Shown here piece by piece: positions 1 through 6,145 of a stretch of 6,615 nt of DNA. The DNA comes from Actinomycetes bacterium (GTDB taxonomy: Bacteria > Actinomycetota > Actinomycetes > Propionibacteriales > Propionibacteriaceae), in contig JAKOQD010000351.1 in NCBI GenBank assembly GCA_029778515.1, forward strand, positions 1 through 6,615, given 5' to 3'. Below the pieces are notes generated by a model that searched no databases, was not told the DNA's origin, and worked only from the letters and a program-made list of their open reading frames with translations. Within the stretch, counting starts at the first letter, position 1, and each line of letters opens with the position of its first letter. Made by a program: the position numbers and the translations under genes.

Positions 1-468
1 CACCTCCCCGTTCACCGTGGTGACCTGATAGGTGCGCTCGGCCGAACCGGGGACGCCGGCGACCAGGACGTTCTTCACGCCGCGTGCCAGTTCCGGGTTC
101 TTGACCTTCTCGACCTTGAACGGCACGGCTTCGGTCACGACCCTGGTGGACACCGTGATGCGGTAGATCCGTACCTTGGTGTGGCGCTTGAGCTTCTTCG
201 TCACGGCGGGCTTGACCAAATCATGCTCACCAAGGGTGATGCCCAGCTCGGTGAGCAGATCGCCGACTGTGGCTGTGGTGGTCTCCACCTTGCGCTTCTT
301 CTCGGCGCCGTCCTTGATCGTGACCTTCTTCGGCTTCGCCGGGACGGACACCGCGGGCGCCTGGGACGCGCTTGCCGCTGGTTCAGCGGGCGCCGCGACG
401 GCCTCGACGGTCGGCGCGCCGCCGGCTAGCAATGCCAGGGTCAAGAGTGCGGTGGCGATGATCTTCAT
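1..468 (-). CDS. Secreted DUF348/G5-domain protein, likely RpfB-family paralogue (C-terminus missing)
   Basis: Only the first 156 residues are present; the frame is still open at the window edge. The ATG at 466-468 is preceded by GGAGGA (475-480) with a 6-nt spacer. Residues 1-23 form a signal peptide (MKIIA start, hydrophobic LLTLALLAGG core, small residues at the cleavage region). An Ala/Pro/Ser-rich linker follows to about residue 45. Residues about 47-102 make one DUF348-type repeat (KKVTIKDG, then TVGDLLTELGITLGEHD). A G5 domain begins near residue 103 (ITVSTRVVTEAVPF) and is cut after TTVNGEV. The complete gene upstream has the same G5 signature (VEVSTKVKTEPVKF, AITEVNGEV), so the two are paralogues, but this one has one DUF348 repeat against three. 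In this family the G5 domain is usually followed by an Rpf lytic domain, a 3D domain or another wall-active domain. Which one occurs here lies outside the window. A role in peptidoglycan remodelling outside the cell is inferred. Confidence 0.85.
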   Translation of the reverse strand, partial: MKIIATALLTLALLAGGAPTVEAVAAPAEPAASASQAPAVSVPAKPKKVTIKDGAEKKRKVETTTATVGDLLTELGITLGEHDLVKPAVTKKLKRHTKVRIYRITVSTRVVTEAVPFKVEKVKNPELARGVKNVLVAGVPGSAERTYQVTTVNGEV

Positions 469-474
469 CGGAGT

Positions 475-480
475 TCCTCC
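475..480 (-). promoter_or_regulatory. Ribosome binding site of the partial DUF348/G5 gene
   Basis: The minus strand reads GGAGGA, six nucleotides before the ATG at 466-468. It is a near-consensus Shine-Dalgarno sequence and fixes the start of a gene that is otherwise truncated. Confidence 0.8.
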
Positions 481-508
481 AGGCCGGGCGTCCCGGCGGG
501 TCGGGTTA

Positions 509-558
509 CTGAGAAAAAGCTTGGCTGACGCTGAGAAGATAGTCAATGGTTTCTCAGG
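509..558 (-). promoter_or_regulatory. Promoter with three CTGAGAA-type boxes, upstream of the partial DUF348/G5 gene
   Basis: On the minus strand there is a TTGACT -35 hexamer (541-546), a 17-nt spacer and CAAGCT as a weak -10 (518-523). Three related boxes surround it. CTGAGAA on the plus strand lies at 509-515, just past the -10 where transcription would start. A second copy is at 531-537, inside the spacer. An inverted copy, TTCTCAGG, is at 551-558, just upstream of the -35. The same layout occurs before the rpfB-type gene at 1782-1829, with spacings equal to within 1 nt. The predicted leader is about 43 nt. The bound regulator is unknown; box placement over the -10/start and spacer suggests repression or competition, which is inference. 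Confidence 0.55.
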
Positions 559-581
559 TTTGTGTGGCCATGAAGTTGTCA

Positions 582-626
582 CGGCCCTGCAACCAGGGGC
601 CGGGGGAGGGGAAGGTTGCAGGGCCG
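582..626 (-). terminator. GC-rich hairpin terminator behind the rpfB-type gene
   Basis: A perfect 13-bp inverted repeat (582-594 with 614-626, core GGCCCTGCAACC) encloses a 19-nt purine-rich loop. It begins 37 nt past the rpfB-type stop codon. No T-run follows on the minus strand, as is common for actinobacterial hairpin terminators. It lies upstream of the promoter of the next gene, so it would separate the two transcripts. The stem is read directly; termination function is inferred. Confidence 0.65.
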
Positions 627-662
627 CGGATCATGGGGGCGGGCAGGCATACTCAGGCTGGT

Positions 663-1748
663 TCAGGCACAGCTCCAGGGCCGGGTACCGGCCTTCGCGT
701 AGTAGCGGTTGGCTACGGTGATCTGTTCGGCGCGACTGGCCTGGTGTGGCAGGGCCGCGAAGTCGCGTCCGCCGTTGGCGTTCCAGGACGCGCGATTGAA
801 CTGGAGGCCGCCGTAGTAGCCGTTGCCGGTGTTGATGCTCCAGTTGTTGCCGGATTCGCACCTGGCGATGCGATCCCACATCGCGGCGCGGGCAAGGTTG
901 ATGCCTACACCGTTGGCGGACACCTTGGTGCCGACCTTCCGCACCTGGTCGACCGGCTTGGTCAGCACATCTTCGTTGACGACCTTTTTCTCGGTCACTT
1001 CGCCGTTCACCTCGGTGATGGCGTACGTGCGCTTCGCCAAACCGACCTTGCCGGCGGTGACGATGCGGGACTCACCCTTCCAGAGGCTGGAATCCTTCTT
1101 CTCGACGGTGTCGAACTTGACTGGCTCCGTCTTGACCTTCGTGGATACCTCGACCCGGTCGAGGGTGATCTTTTGGCCGTCGGTGATCGCAGCGTCGCCG
1201 GCGGGGGAGAGCTTGTCGTCCGCGTCCGCCATCAGATTGCGCTCGGCGAGAAGTTCGGCCACCGAGGCTGCGGTGGTGGTGAGCTCAGTCTCCTTGCCGC
1301 GCACCTCGAGGGTGACCTGCTTGGGCGTACTCACGGTGACCTCGAGACCGTCGCGCGGCACCGGGGCGGTGGGCAGTGCCGACATCTCCGACCCGGTGAG
1401 CTCACCCTGCAGTGCGGCGCTGGTGAGTGCGGCGTCCAGGGTGGTTGCGGTGGTGAAGAACCGACGCTCGGTGCCGTCCACCGTGAGGGTGACCGGCTTG
1501 TTGAAACGGACGTCGACCGCGTCGCCATCGCTGATTGCCGTGTCGACGGATGGGCTGACCTCGTCGCCTGCGGTCAGGGTGATGCCCTTCGCGGCCAGTA
1601 GGTCGCCCACAGTGAGGGCGAACGCGCCGCCGGGCAGCGACTCGCCATCGACGCTCACGCGGACGTCCTTGTGCAGGCCGGTGGCGATGGTGGCGCCACC
1701 AATCAGGAGCGTCGCGGATAGCGCCGCTGCGGTGATTGCCTTGTTCAA
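663..1748 (-). CDS. rpfB: RpfB-type resuscitation-promoting factor (DUF348 x3, G5, Rpf lytic domain)
   Basis: This 361-residue exported protein should cleave peptidoglycan glycan strands, as Rpf enzymes do when dormant cells resume growth. Residues 4-24 are a signal or membrane-anchor helix. Three DUF348 repeats follow at about 29-82, 85-140 and 143-197, each with a V.VDG/VRG strand and a later segment of the TVGDLLAAKGITL type (weakest in the second). A G5 domain spans about 199-275. The Rpf domain is 288-361 and starts AAMWDRIARCESGNNW: Glu298 is the expected catalytic acid, and Cys297 and Cys360 the expected disulfide pair. The motif GYYGGLQF and the ending RPWSCA also fit the family. This is the RpfB domain order of Mycobacterium. 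The start is a TTG (1746-1748) with GGGGGA (1756-1761) 7 nt upstream. In many actinobacteria rpfB precedes ksgA; here a second DUF348/G5 gene follows instead. Confidence 0.93.
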   Translation of the reverse strand: MNKAITAAALSATLLIGGATIATGLHKDVRVSVDGESLPGGAFALTVGDLLAAKGITLTAGDEVSPSVDTAISDGDAVDVRFNKPVTLTVDGTERRFFTTATTLDAALTSAALQGELTGSEMSALPTAPVPRDGLEVTVSTPKQVTLEVRGKETELTTTAASVAELLAERNLMADADDKLSPAGDAAITDGQKITLDRVEVSTKVKTEPVKFDTVEKKDSSLWKGESRIVTAGKVGLAKRTYAITEVNGEVTEKKVVNEDVLTKPVDQVRKVGTKVSANGVGINLARAAMWDRIARCESGNNWSINTGNGYYGGLQFNRASWNANGGRDFAALPHQASRAEQITVANRYYAKAGTRPWSCA

Positions 1749-1756
1749 AACGAAGT

Positions 1757-1844
1757 CCCCCGAGGGTTGACGAGCAGTTTCCTGAGAAAAGTCTGCCTCA
1801 ACCTGAGAGATGGGTCAAGTTCTCTCAGGATTTGCCCTCGGGGG
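1757..1844 (-). repeat. 10-bp inverted repeat pairing the rpfB ribosome binding site with sequence just after sodA
   Basis: CCCCCGAGGG at 1757-1766 is perfectly complementary to CCCTCGGGGG at 1835-1844. The first arm holds the Shine-Dalgarno region of the rpfB-type gene. The second lies 14 nt beyond the sodA stop and outside any transcript starting at the local promoter (1790-1818). Only read-through RNA from sodA would carry both arms, and in it the ribosome binding site would be paired. The arms are seen directly; the regulatory meaning is inference. Confidence 0.4.
1782..1829 (-). promoter_or_regulatory. Promoter with three CTGAGA-type boxes, upstream of the rpfB-type gene
   Basis: The minus strand has TTGACC (-35, 1813-1818), a 17-nt spacer and CAGACT (-10, 1790-1795). 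CTGAGAA at 1782-1788 lies at the predicted start of transcription. CCTGAGAGA (1802-1810) and TCTCTCAGG (1821-1829) form a perfect 9-bp inverted repeat with a 10-nt centre holding the -35. The layout matches that at 509-558: the middle box starts 10 nt from the -35 edge in both. The predicted leader is about 35 nt. A shared transcription factor is the simplest reading, but I do not recognise the box as a known regulator's site. Confidence 0.55.
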
Positions 1845-1858
1845 GCCGTTGATTCAGG

Positions 1859-2467
1859 TCAGAAGATGACGACGGCGCGGCTCTTTGCCAGGCGGTCGGC
1901 GACGTCGGTCCAGTTGACGACGTTCCACCATGCCTTCACGTAGTCGGCCTTCACGTTCTTGTACTGCAGGTAGAAGGCGTGCTCCCACATGTCGAGCTGC
2001 AGCACCGGCAGCTGGCCGACCGGCAGGTTGTTCTGCTGGTCGTAGAGCTGGTTGATGTTCAGCCGCTGGCCGAGGGTGTCCCAGACCAGCATCGCCCAGC
2101 CCGACCCCTGCAGCGAGTTTGCCGCGGCCTCGAACTGGCCCTTGAACCCTTCGAAGCCACCGAAGAACTCGTCGATCGCGGACGCGACCTCGCCGGTCGG
2201 CTCGCCGCCGCCGTCGGGGGACATGTTCTTCCAGAAGACCGAGTGGTTGATGTGCCCACCGAGGTGGAAGGCGAGATCCTTCTCCAGCTTCGGCACGCTC
2301 GCGAAGTCGCTCTTCTCGCGGGCCTCCGCCAGCTTCTCCAGCGCCGTGTTCGCGCCGGCCACGTAGGCGGCGTGGTGCTTGCTGTGGTGCAACTCCATGA
2401 TGTCGGCCGAGATGTGCGGTGCGAGGGCGCCGTAGTCGTAGTCGAGATCGGGCAGCGTGTAGGCCAT
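1859..2467 (-). CDS. sodA: Superoxide dismutase, Fe/Mn family
   Basis: This 202-residue cytoplasmic enzyme converts superoxide to oxygen and hydrogen peroxide. The length is normal for the family. The four metal ligands are His27 (ELHHSKHH), His75 ([10 protein letters not shown]), Asp159 and His163 ([12 protein letters not shown]). The start [15 protein letters not shown] matches other actinobacterial SODs. The ATG at 2465-2467 was chosen over an in-frame ATG at 2504-2506 because it has AAGGGA 6 nt upstream and begins at the conserved N-terminus. Residue 144, in YDQQNN, aligns with the outer-sphere His145 of the Mycobacterium tuberculosis iron enzyme (YDHQTN). Gln here is what Mn-type enzymes carry, so manganese use is inferred, though cambialistic SODs exist in Propionibacterium. 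The gene lies 56 nt behind the ECF transporter operon and has no obvious functional link to it. Confidence 0.97.
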   Translation of the reverse strand: MAYTLPDLDYDYGALAPHISADIMELHHSKHHAAYVAGANTALEKLAEAREKSDFASVPKLEKDLAFHLGGHINHSVFWKNMSPDGGGEPTGEVASAIDEFFGGFEGFKGQFEAAANSLQGSGWAMLVWDTLGQRLNINQLYDQQNNLPVGQLPVLQLDMWEHAFYLQYKNVKADYVKAWWNVVNWTDVADRLAKSRAVVIF

Positions 2468-2473
2468 GGGATT

Positions 2474-2479
2474 TCCCTT
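2474..2479 (-). promoter_or_regulatory. Ribosome binding site that fixes the sodA start
   Basis: The minus strand reads AAGGGA six nucleotides before the ATG at 2465-2467. It lies inside the longer in-frame reading that would begin at 2506, so it argues for the shorter 202-residue protein. Confidence 0.75.
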
Positions 2480-2497
2480 CGTCGGTACTTTGCTTGT

Positions 2498-2510
2498 CAG
2501 GTCCAACCTG
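2498..2510. promoter_or_regulatory. CAGGT-N3-ACCTG dyad upstream of sodA, possible operator
   Basis: A perfect 5-bp inverted repeat with a 3-nt centre lies 31 nt before the sodA ATG, in the 56-nt gap after the transporter operon. AGGT/ACCT half-sites recall DtxR/IdeR/MntR-type metal regulators, but the match to the 19-bp IdeR consensus is poor. I could not identify a convincing sodA promoter around it. It could equally be a weak hairpin. Confidence 0.25.
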
Positions 2511-2523
2511 CCCTTAACTTGCC

Positions 2524-3417
2524 CTATTCCGCCAGTGTCGAACCCAAACTCACCGGTACGAAGTTTGCCTGTCTTGCGGCTCGGCGCAGCAGCCGCAGCA
2601 GCGGGACGCCGAGCAGGGTGATCAGCACCGCGTTAGTCAGCGCCCGGCCCAGGTTCCAGCCCATCGACGTCGCCAGGTTGAACAGGACGAAACGGTGCAG
2701 GTTTTCCAGCGGGGACGCGTCCGGGTTGAAAGAGAGCTGGGTGCCGTCGCCGATCGCGAACGGCCAGAACGAGAAGTCCATCAACCAGCCGTAGGCGAAA
2801 GCCGAGACCATGCCGTACGCGGCCAGCAGCCCGATCTCGATCCTCCCGGACGCCTTCGGCAGCAGTCCGGCGAACAAGCCGACGAAGCCGGCGCTGAGCA
2901 TCTGGAACGGCAGCCACGGCCCCACGCCGGAGGTGATCAGCGCCGAGGTGAACAGCGTGATCGAGCCGAGCGCGAAGCCGAAGCCGGGCCCGAACACGCG
3001 TCCGGCAAGGATCATTAGGAAGAAGATCAGCTCGAAGCCGGCCGTCCCTGCGCTCAGCGGACGCAGGATCGTCCCGACCGCGGCCAGGACGCCGAGCATG
3101 GCCAGCGCCTTGGCGTCCATGCGTCCGCCGGTGAGCTCGGTGAGCACAACCGCCAACACCAGCGGCAGCACCACGGCGAACACGATCGGTGCCTGGGCCG
3201 CCGACATCGCCGAGGTGTGGCTGAGGAACAGCGGCCAGCTGAACGCCACCGCGCCCACCACCATCGCCACAATCAAGGCCGCGCTGACCCGTCCCGTGCT
3301 CGCCCTGCTCGAACTTTGCTCCCGAATGGGACTCCCGCTCCCGATAATTCGGGAGCGCGGGTCCCTTTCGGGAGCAAAGTCGTCGGTGGGTGCATTCAGG
3401 GAGCGGACGTTGGTCAT
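2524..3417 (-). CDS. ECF transporter S component (substrate-binding membrane protein), CblT-like
   Basis: This 297-residue membrane protein should capture the substrate for the ECF transporter encoded just upstream. The first 43 residues are polar, Ser/Arg-rich and unusual, being largely encoded by a palindrome (residues 13-35). Hydrophobic segments follow at about 45-65, 77-93, 104-118, 128-148, 150-162, 173-187, 195-213 and 247-275; some are likely half-helices or paired, and six helices are typical. Conserved-looking stretches are [18 protein letters not shown] (residues 116-133) and [11 protein letters not shown] (164-174). These remind me of the predicted CblT group of B12-related S components in Actinobacteria. 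That recollection is not backed by a search, so the substrate stays open. The ATG overlaps the ATPase stop in an ATGA quartet, indicating translational coupling and supporting this start despite the odd N-terminus. The stop is TAG at 2524-2526. Confidence 0.85.
   Translation of the reverse strand: MTNVRSLNAPTDDFAPERDPRSRIIGSGSPIREQSSSRASTGRVSAALIVAMVVGAVAFSWPLFLSHTSAMSAAQAPIVFAVVLPLVLAVVLTELTGGRMDAKALAMLGVLAAVGTILRPLSAGTAGFELIFFLMILAGRVFGPGFGFALGSITLFTSALITSGVGPWLPFQMLSAGFVGLFAGLLPKASGRIEIGLLAAYGMVSAFAYGWLMDFSFWPFAIGDGTQLSFNPDASPLENLHRFVLFNLATSMGWNLGRALTNAVLITLLGVPLLRLLRRAARQANFVPVSLGSTLAE
3313..3380. repeat. 68-bp near-perfect palindrome inside the S-component gene
   Basis: Arms 3313-3344 and 3349-3380 (32 bp each) are complementary at 29 of 32 positions around the 4-nt centre TAAT. 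The mismatched pairs are 3327/3366, 3333/3360 and 3335/3358. Each arm holds two copies of the same short motif: GCTCCCGA in the left arm (3318-3325 and 3337-3344) and its complement, TCGGGAGC, in the right arm. The block encodes residues 13-35 of the S component, upstream of the first membrane helix, and contains no stop in that frame. It resembles a protein-coding palindromic repeat element, such as the Rickettsia RPE type, or an RNA hairpin within the operon. No second copy exists in the window. Confidence 0.85.
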
Positions 3418-5009
3418 GCCAGCCCCTTGGCTACGTCTTGGGGGGTGAGCACCGGGACGGGCGCGAACACCTTGGCCATCTGCGGCGCATAGGCCGGTGA
3501 CGAAGTGAGCAGGTCGCTGGTCGAGCCGGACGCGATCACCTCACCGTCGGCCATCAGCAGCAGCTTGCGGCTGGCCAGGGCGGCGAACTCCACGTCGTGA
3601 GTGCTGATCAGCACCGCCACCCCGGACGCGGCCAGCGCATCGATGATGCCGTGGAGTTGCGCCTTCGACTGGTAGTCGAGCCCGCGGGTGGGCTCGTCCA
3701 GCAGCAGCACCTGCGGTCGGGCGGTGAGCTGAATCGCCAGGACCAGGGCCAACCGTTGGCCTTCGGACAGGTCGCGCGGGTCGTGGTCGTCCGCCACGTC
3801 CGCACCGAGCCGCCGCAGGATCGCTCGCGCCGTGCCTGCCTCCGCCGAGCTCTCCCGGTCGGCCTGCTCGCATTCGGCGGCCACGCTCGGCAGGTAGAGC
3901 AGATCGGCTGCGGTCTGCGGCACCAGGGTGACCACGCGTCGCGCGTCCGCCGCGGACAGCTTCCTCGGGTCGGCCGCACCCACCCGGATCTCGCCGGCGC
4001 AGCTCAGGGCCCCCTGAAGCGCCCAGAGCAGCGACGACTTGCCGGAACCATTGCGGCCGAGCAGCGCGGTCACGTCGCCGCCATGCAGGTCGAGGTCGAC
4101 CCCGCGGACGGCGCTGATCTCGCCGTAGCGAACCTCCACGTCGCGTGCGGTCAACGCCGGCTGGTCGTCGCTGGCAGCAGCCGGCTCAGTTGCGGGTGCG
4201 GCCAGCGACAGTCCAAGCGCCTGCACCTTTCGCCTAGCCTCGCGGACGCTCAACGGCACCTCGGCCCAGCTCAGGGTCCGGGCCAGTGCGGCCAGCGGGG
4301 GAGTGACGTCGGCGCTGCTGAGCACAGCGGCCGGGCTGCCGAGTTGAGCGGTACCGTCCCCGGGCAGCCAGATCATCGAGTCCGCAGCATGCATCACCCG
4401 CTCCAGCCGGTGCTCGGCGAGGACCACGGTCAGCCCGACTTCGTGCACCAGAGTTGAGATGGCCGAGAGCACGTCCTGGGCTGCGGTGGGGTCGAGCGCG
4501 GAGGTGGGCTCGTCCAGCACCAGCACCTTCGGATGCGCCGCCAGTACGGACGCGATCGCGACCCGCTGCTGCTGACCTCCGGAAAGCTCGATCAGCGGAC
4601 GCCGGCGCAGGTCGGCGATGCCCATGACGTCGAGGGTCTCCTCGACGCGCTTGCGCATGGCCACCGGGTCGACGCCGAGTTGCTCCATGCCGTAGGCGAT
4701 CTCGTCCTCGACGGTGTCGGTGACGAAGCCGCGCAGCGGATCCTGACCGACGTAGCCCACCACGTCCGCCAGGTCGCGCGGCCGGTAGCGCGCGGTGTCC
4801 CGACCGCCAACCACCACCCGCCCCTGCAGGGTGCCCCCGGTGAAGTGCGGCACCAACCCGTTCATCGCCCCTAGCAGAGTGGATTTTCCGCTCCCGGTGG
4901 TGCCGACGACCAGGCAAAGATCACCCTCGGGCAGCGTGAAGCTCACATCACGCAGGGTCGGCCGAGCCGCCCCAGCGTAGGTGACGCTGACGTTCTCGAA
5001 GGTGATCAC
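3414..5009 (-). CDS. ECF transporter ATPase, two fused ABC domains
   Basis: This 531-residue cytoplasmic protein joins both ATPase halves of an ECF transporter in one chain and powers uptake. Domain 1 (about 2-230) has Walker A GTTGSGKST (36-44), Q-loop Gln89, signature LSGGQQQR (142-149), Walker B VLVLDEP (162-168) and switch His200. An Ala/Pro-rich linker (about 254-284) follows. Domain 2 (about 285-510) has Walker A GRNGSGKSS (318-326), Q-loop Gln365, a variant signature LSEGQR (414-419), Walker B VLLLDEP (434-440) and switch His471. Catalytic glutamates 167 and 439 are both present, so both sites could be active. The GTG start at 5007-5009 overlaps the EcfT stop by 4 nt (GTGA), and the first residues, ITFENVSVTY, match ABC N-termini. 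The frame stays open far upstream, but only as a shadow of EcfT. The stop overlaps the S-component ATG. Confidence 0.95.
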   Translation of the reverse strand: MITFENVSVTYAGAARPTLRDVSFTLPEGDLCLVVGTTGSGKSTLLGAMNGLVPHFTGGTLQGRVVVGGRDTARYRPRDLADVVGYVGQDPLRGFVTDTVEDEIAYGMEQLGVDPVAMRKRVEETLDVMGIADLRRRPLIELSGGQQQRVAIASVLAAHPKVLVLDEPTSALDPTAAQDVLSAISTLVHEVGLTVVLAEHRLERVMHAADSMIWLPGDGTAQLGSPAAVLSSADVTPPLAALARTLSWAEVPLSVREARRKVQALGLSLAAPATEPAAASDDQPALTARDVEVRYGEISAVRGVDLDLHGGDVTALLGRNGSGKSSLLWALQGALSCAGEIRVGAADPRKLSAADARRVVTLVPQTAADLLYLPSVAAECEQADRESSAEAGTARAILRRLGADVADDHDPRDLSEGQRLALVLAIQLTARPQVLLLDEPTRGLDYQSKAQLHGIIDALAASGVAVLISTHDVEFAALASRKLLLMADGEVIASGSTSDLLTSSPAYAPQMAKVFAPVPVLTPQDVAKGLA

Positions 5010-6145
5010 GATCGGCTCACTGCCCGCAAGCCACGCACCCGGACATCGGTGCGCACGCTGCTCACTGCTGCGAACCGGCGCGGGATCGTCAGCGGTAGCG
5101 GCGCCAGCACGAAAGCGATCGCCAGCAGCATCGGCGCGGTCAACTCTGGCCACTCCAGCGGATCGGTGGACGGCCAGAGGCCCCCTCCGGTCGGATCGAG
5201 CCAGCCCGTCCCCATGACCACGGCCGCGGCCAGCAGGCCGGACGCGGCCACGCCGGTGGCTCGCCAACCCCAGGGATGCGGACGGTAGCGCGTCACCTGC
5301 AACCGGGTGCCGGCTGCGCGCAACCCAAACCCGGTGCCCACCAGGCCGACGATGAGCAGGGTCACCGCCAGCTCCCACAAAGTGGTGCTGAGTAGCAGGA
5401 ACGCACCCAGGGTCGCGACCATCACCGAGAGCAGCATCACCGGCAGCGTGCGCTTGACCGGGAGCCCCTGGGTGCGGGCGAAGCCTCGCGACTCCATGCC
5501 GGCGGCCAGCGACATCGAGCGCTCGATCGCGTCCGCCAATACGGGAAGGGCGATCGCCCCGAGCGCGCGCAGCCCGGTGCCGGCGTCGCCGCGAAGCCAC
5601 CGAGCCTTCCGGACGCGCTGGGCGCTCTCGATCAACTGGGGTGCCACGCTGAGCGCGATCACCACTGCCACAGACGCCTCGTAGAGCGCTGCGGGAACCG
5701 AACGCAGCGCCTGCCGTGGGTTGGCGAGGGCATTCGCCGCGCCGATGCAGAGCAGCATCACCGCCAGGCGCAGCGCGTCGTACAGCGTGAAAATGAGTCC
5801 TTCGAGCGTCACCGCACCGCCGAGCCGAATGCCGGCGGCCCATTCCGGCAATGGGATCTCCGGCAGGGTGAACAGCACAGTCTCGCCGGTGCCGCCGCCG
5901 ATCAGCACCTGGAACAGCACCCGCATGCCGATGACGAACAAGCTCAGCAGCAGATAGGCCCGCACCGAGCGCGCCCACGGGGCCGAACTGCGCCGCAACA
6001 TCACCACCACGACCATGGCGGTGGCGATGAGTGCGAGCAGCAAGGGGTTGGTGGTGCCACTGACGGCGAGCCCAATTCCGATCGCCCAGCACCACCATGC
6101 CCAAGGGTGCAGTGAGGTCAGCGGTGCCGTCCCTTCAGCCACCAC
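5006..6145 (-). CDS. ecfT: ECF transporter transmembrane component EcfT
   Basis: This 379-residue inner-membrane protein links the S component to the ATPases. Hydrophobic segments lie at about 14-30, 33-50, 63-82, 117-137, 157-168, 235-253, 256-275, 297-312 and 335-352. The two cytoplasmic coupling motifs of the family are visible as ARWLRG (181-186) and ESRGF (218-222), in the long helical stretch between membrane segments; they dock onto the ATPases. The protein is longer than the usual 250-270 residue EcfT. The surplus is the C-terminal part from about residue 280, with two added hydrophobic segments around GWLDPTGGGLWPSTDP. The GTG start at 6143-6145 overlaps the upstream gene by 28 nt and has no strong ribosome binding site; a second GTG follows directly, so the exact start is uncertain. 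No good internal start precedes the first helix. Confidence 0.9.
   Translation of the reverse strand: MVAEGTAPLTSLHPWAWWCWAIGIGLAVSGTTNPLLLALIATAMVVVVMLRRSSAPWARSVRAYLLLSLFVIGMRVLFQVLIGGGTGETVLFTLPEIPLPEWAAGIRLGGAVTLEGLIFTLYDALRLAVMLLCIGAANALANPRQALRSVPAALYEASVAVVIALSVAPQLIESAQRVRKARWLRGDAGTGLRALGAIALPVLADAIERSMSLAAGMESRGFARTQGLPVKRTLPVMLLSVMVATLGAFLLLSTTLWELAVTLLIVGLVGTGFGLRAAGTRLQVTRYRPHPWGWRATGVAASGLLAAAVVMGTGWLDPTGGGLWPSTDPLEWPELTAPMLLAIAFVLAPLPLTIPRRFAAVSSVRTDVRVRGLRAVSRS

Noticed and set aside
469..662. c-di-AMP (ydaO-type) riboswitch, which controls rpf genes in some actinobacteria.
   Set aside because: The leaders from the predicted promoters are only about 35-45 nt, and I could not find the conserved core sequences of that riboswitch in either upstream region.
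546..1770. Long plus-strand open frames (351 and 315 residues) across the rpfB-type gene.
   Set aside because: They are antisense shadows caused by high GC at third codon positions. They lack family motifs and good ribosome binding sites, while the minus strand holds a complete recognisable protein.
2468..2506. Upstream in-frame ATG that would add 13 residues to SodA.
   Set aside because: The ribosome binding site AAGGGA lies inside this stretch, and SOD proteins start at the MAYTLPDL position.
1979..2794. Plus-strand open frame of 271 residues across sodA and the end of the S-component gene.
   Set aside because: It spans two genes and their spacer on the opposite strand, shows no domain and has no convincing start. 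It is a GC-bias shadow.
5010..6104. A long open reading in the ATPase frame extending upstream to an ATG at 6104, suggesting an 896-residue fusion protein.
   Set aside because: The added 365 residues are Arg/His/Ala-rich with no ABC or membrane character and lie entirely opposite the good EcfT frame. The ATPase begins naturally at the GTG overlapping the EcfT stop.
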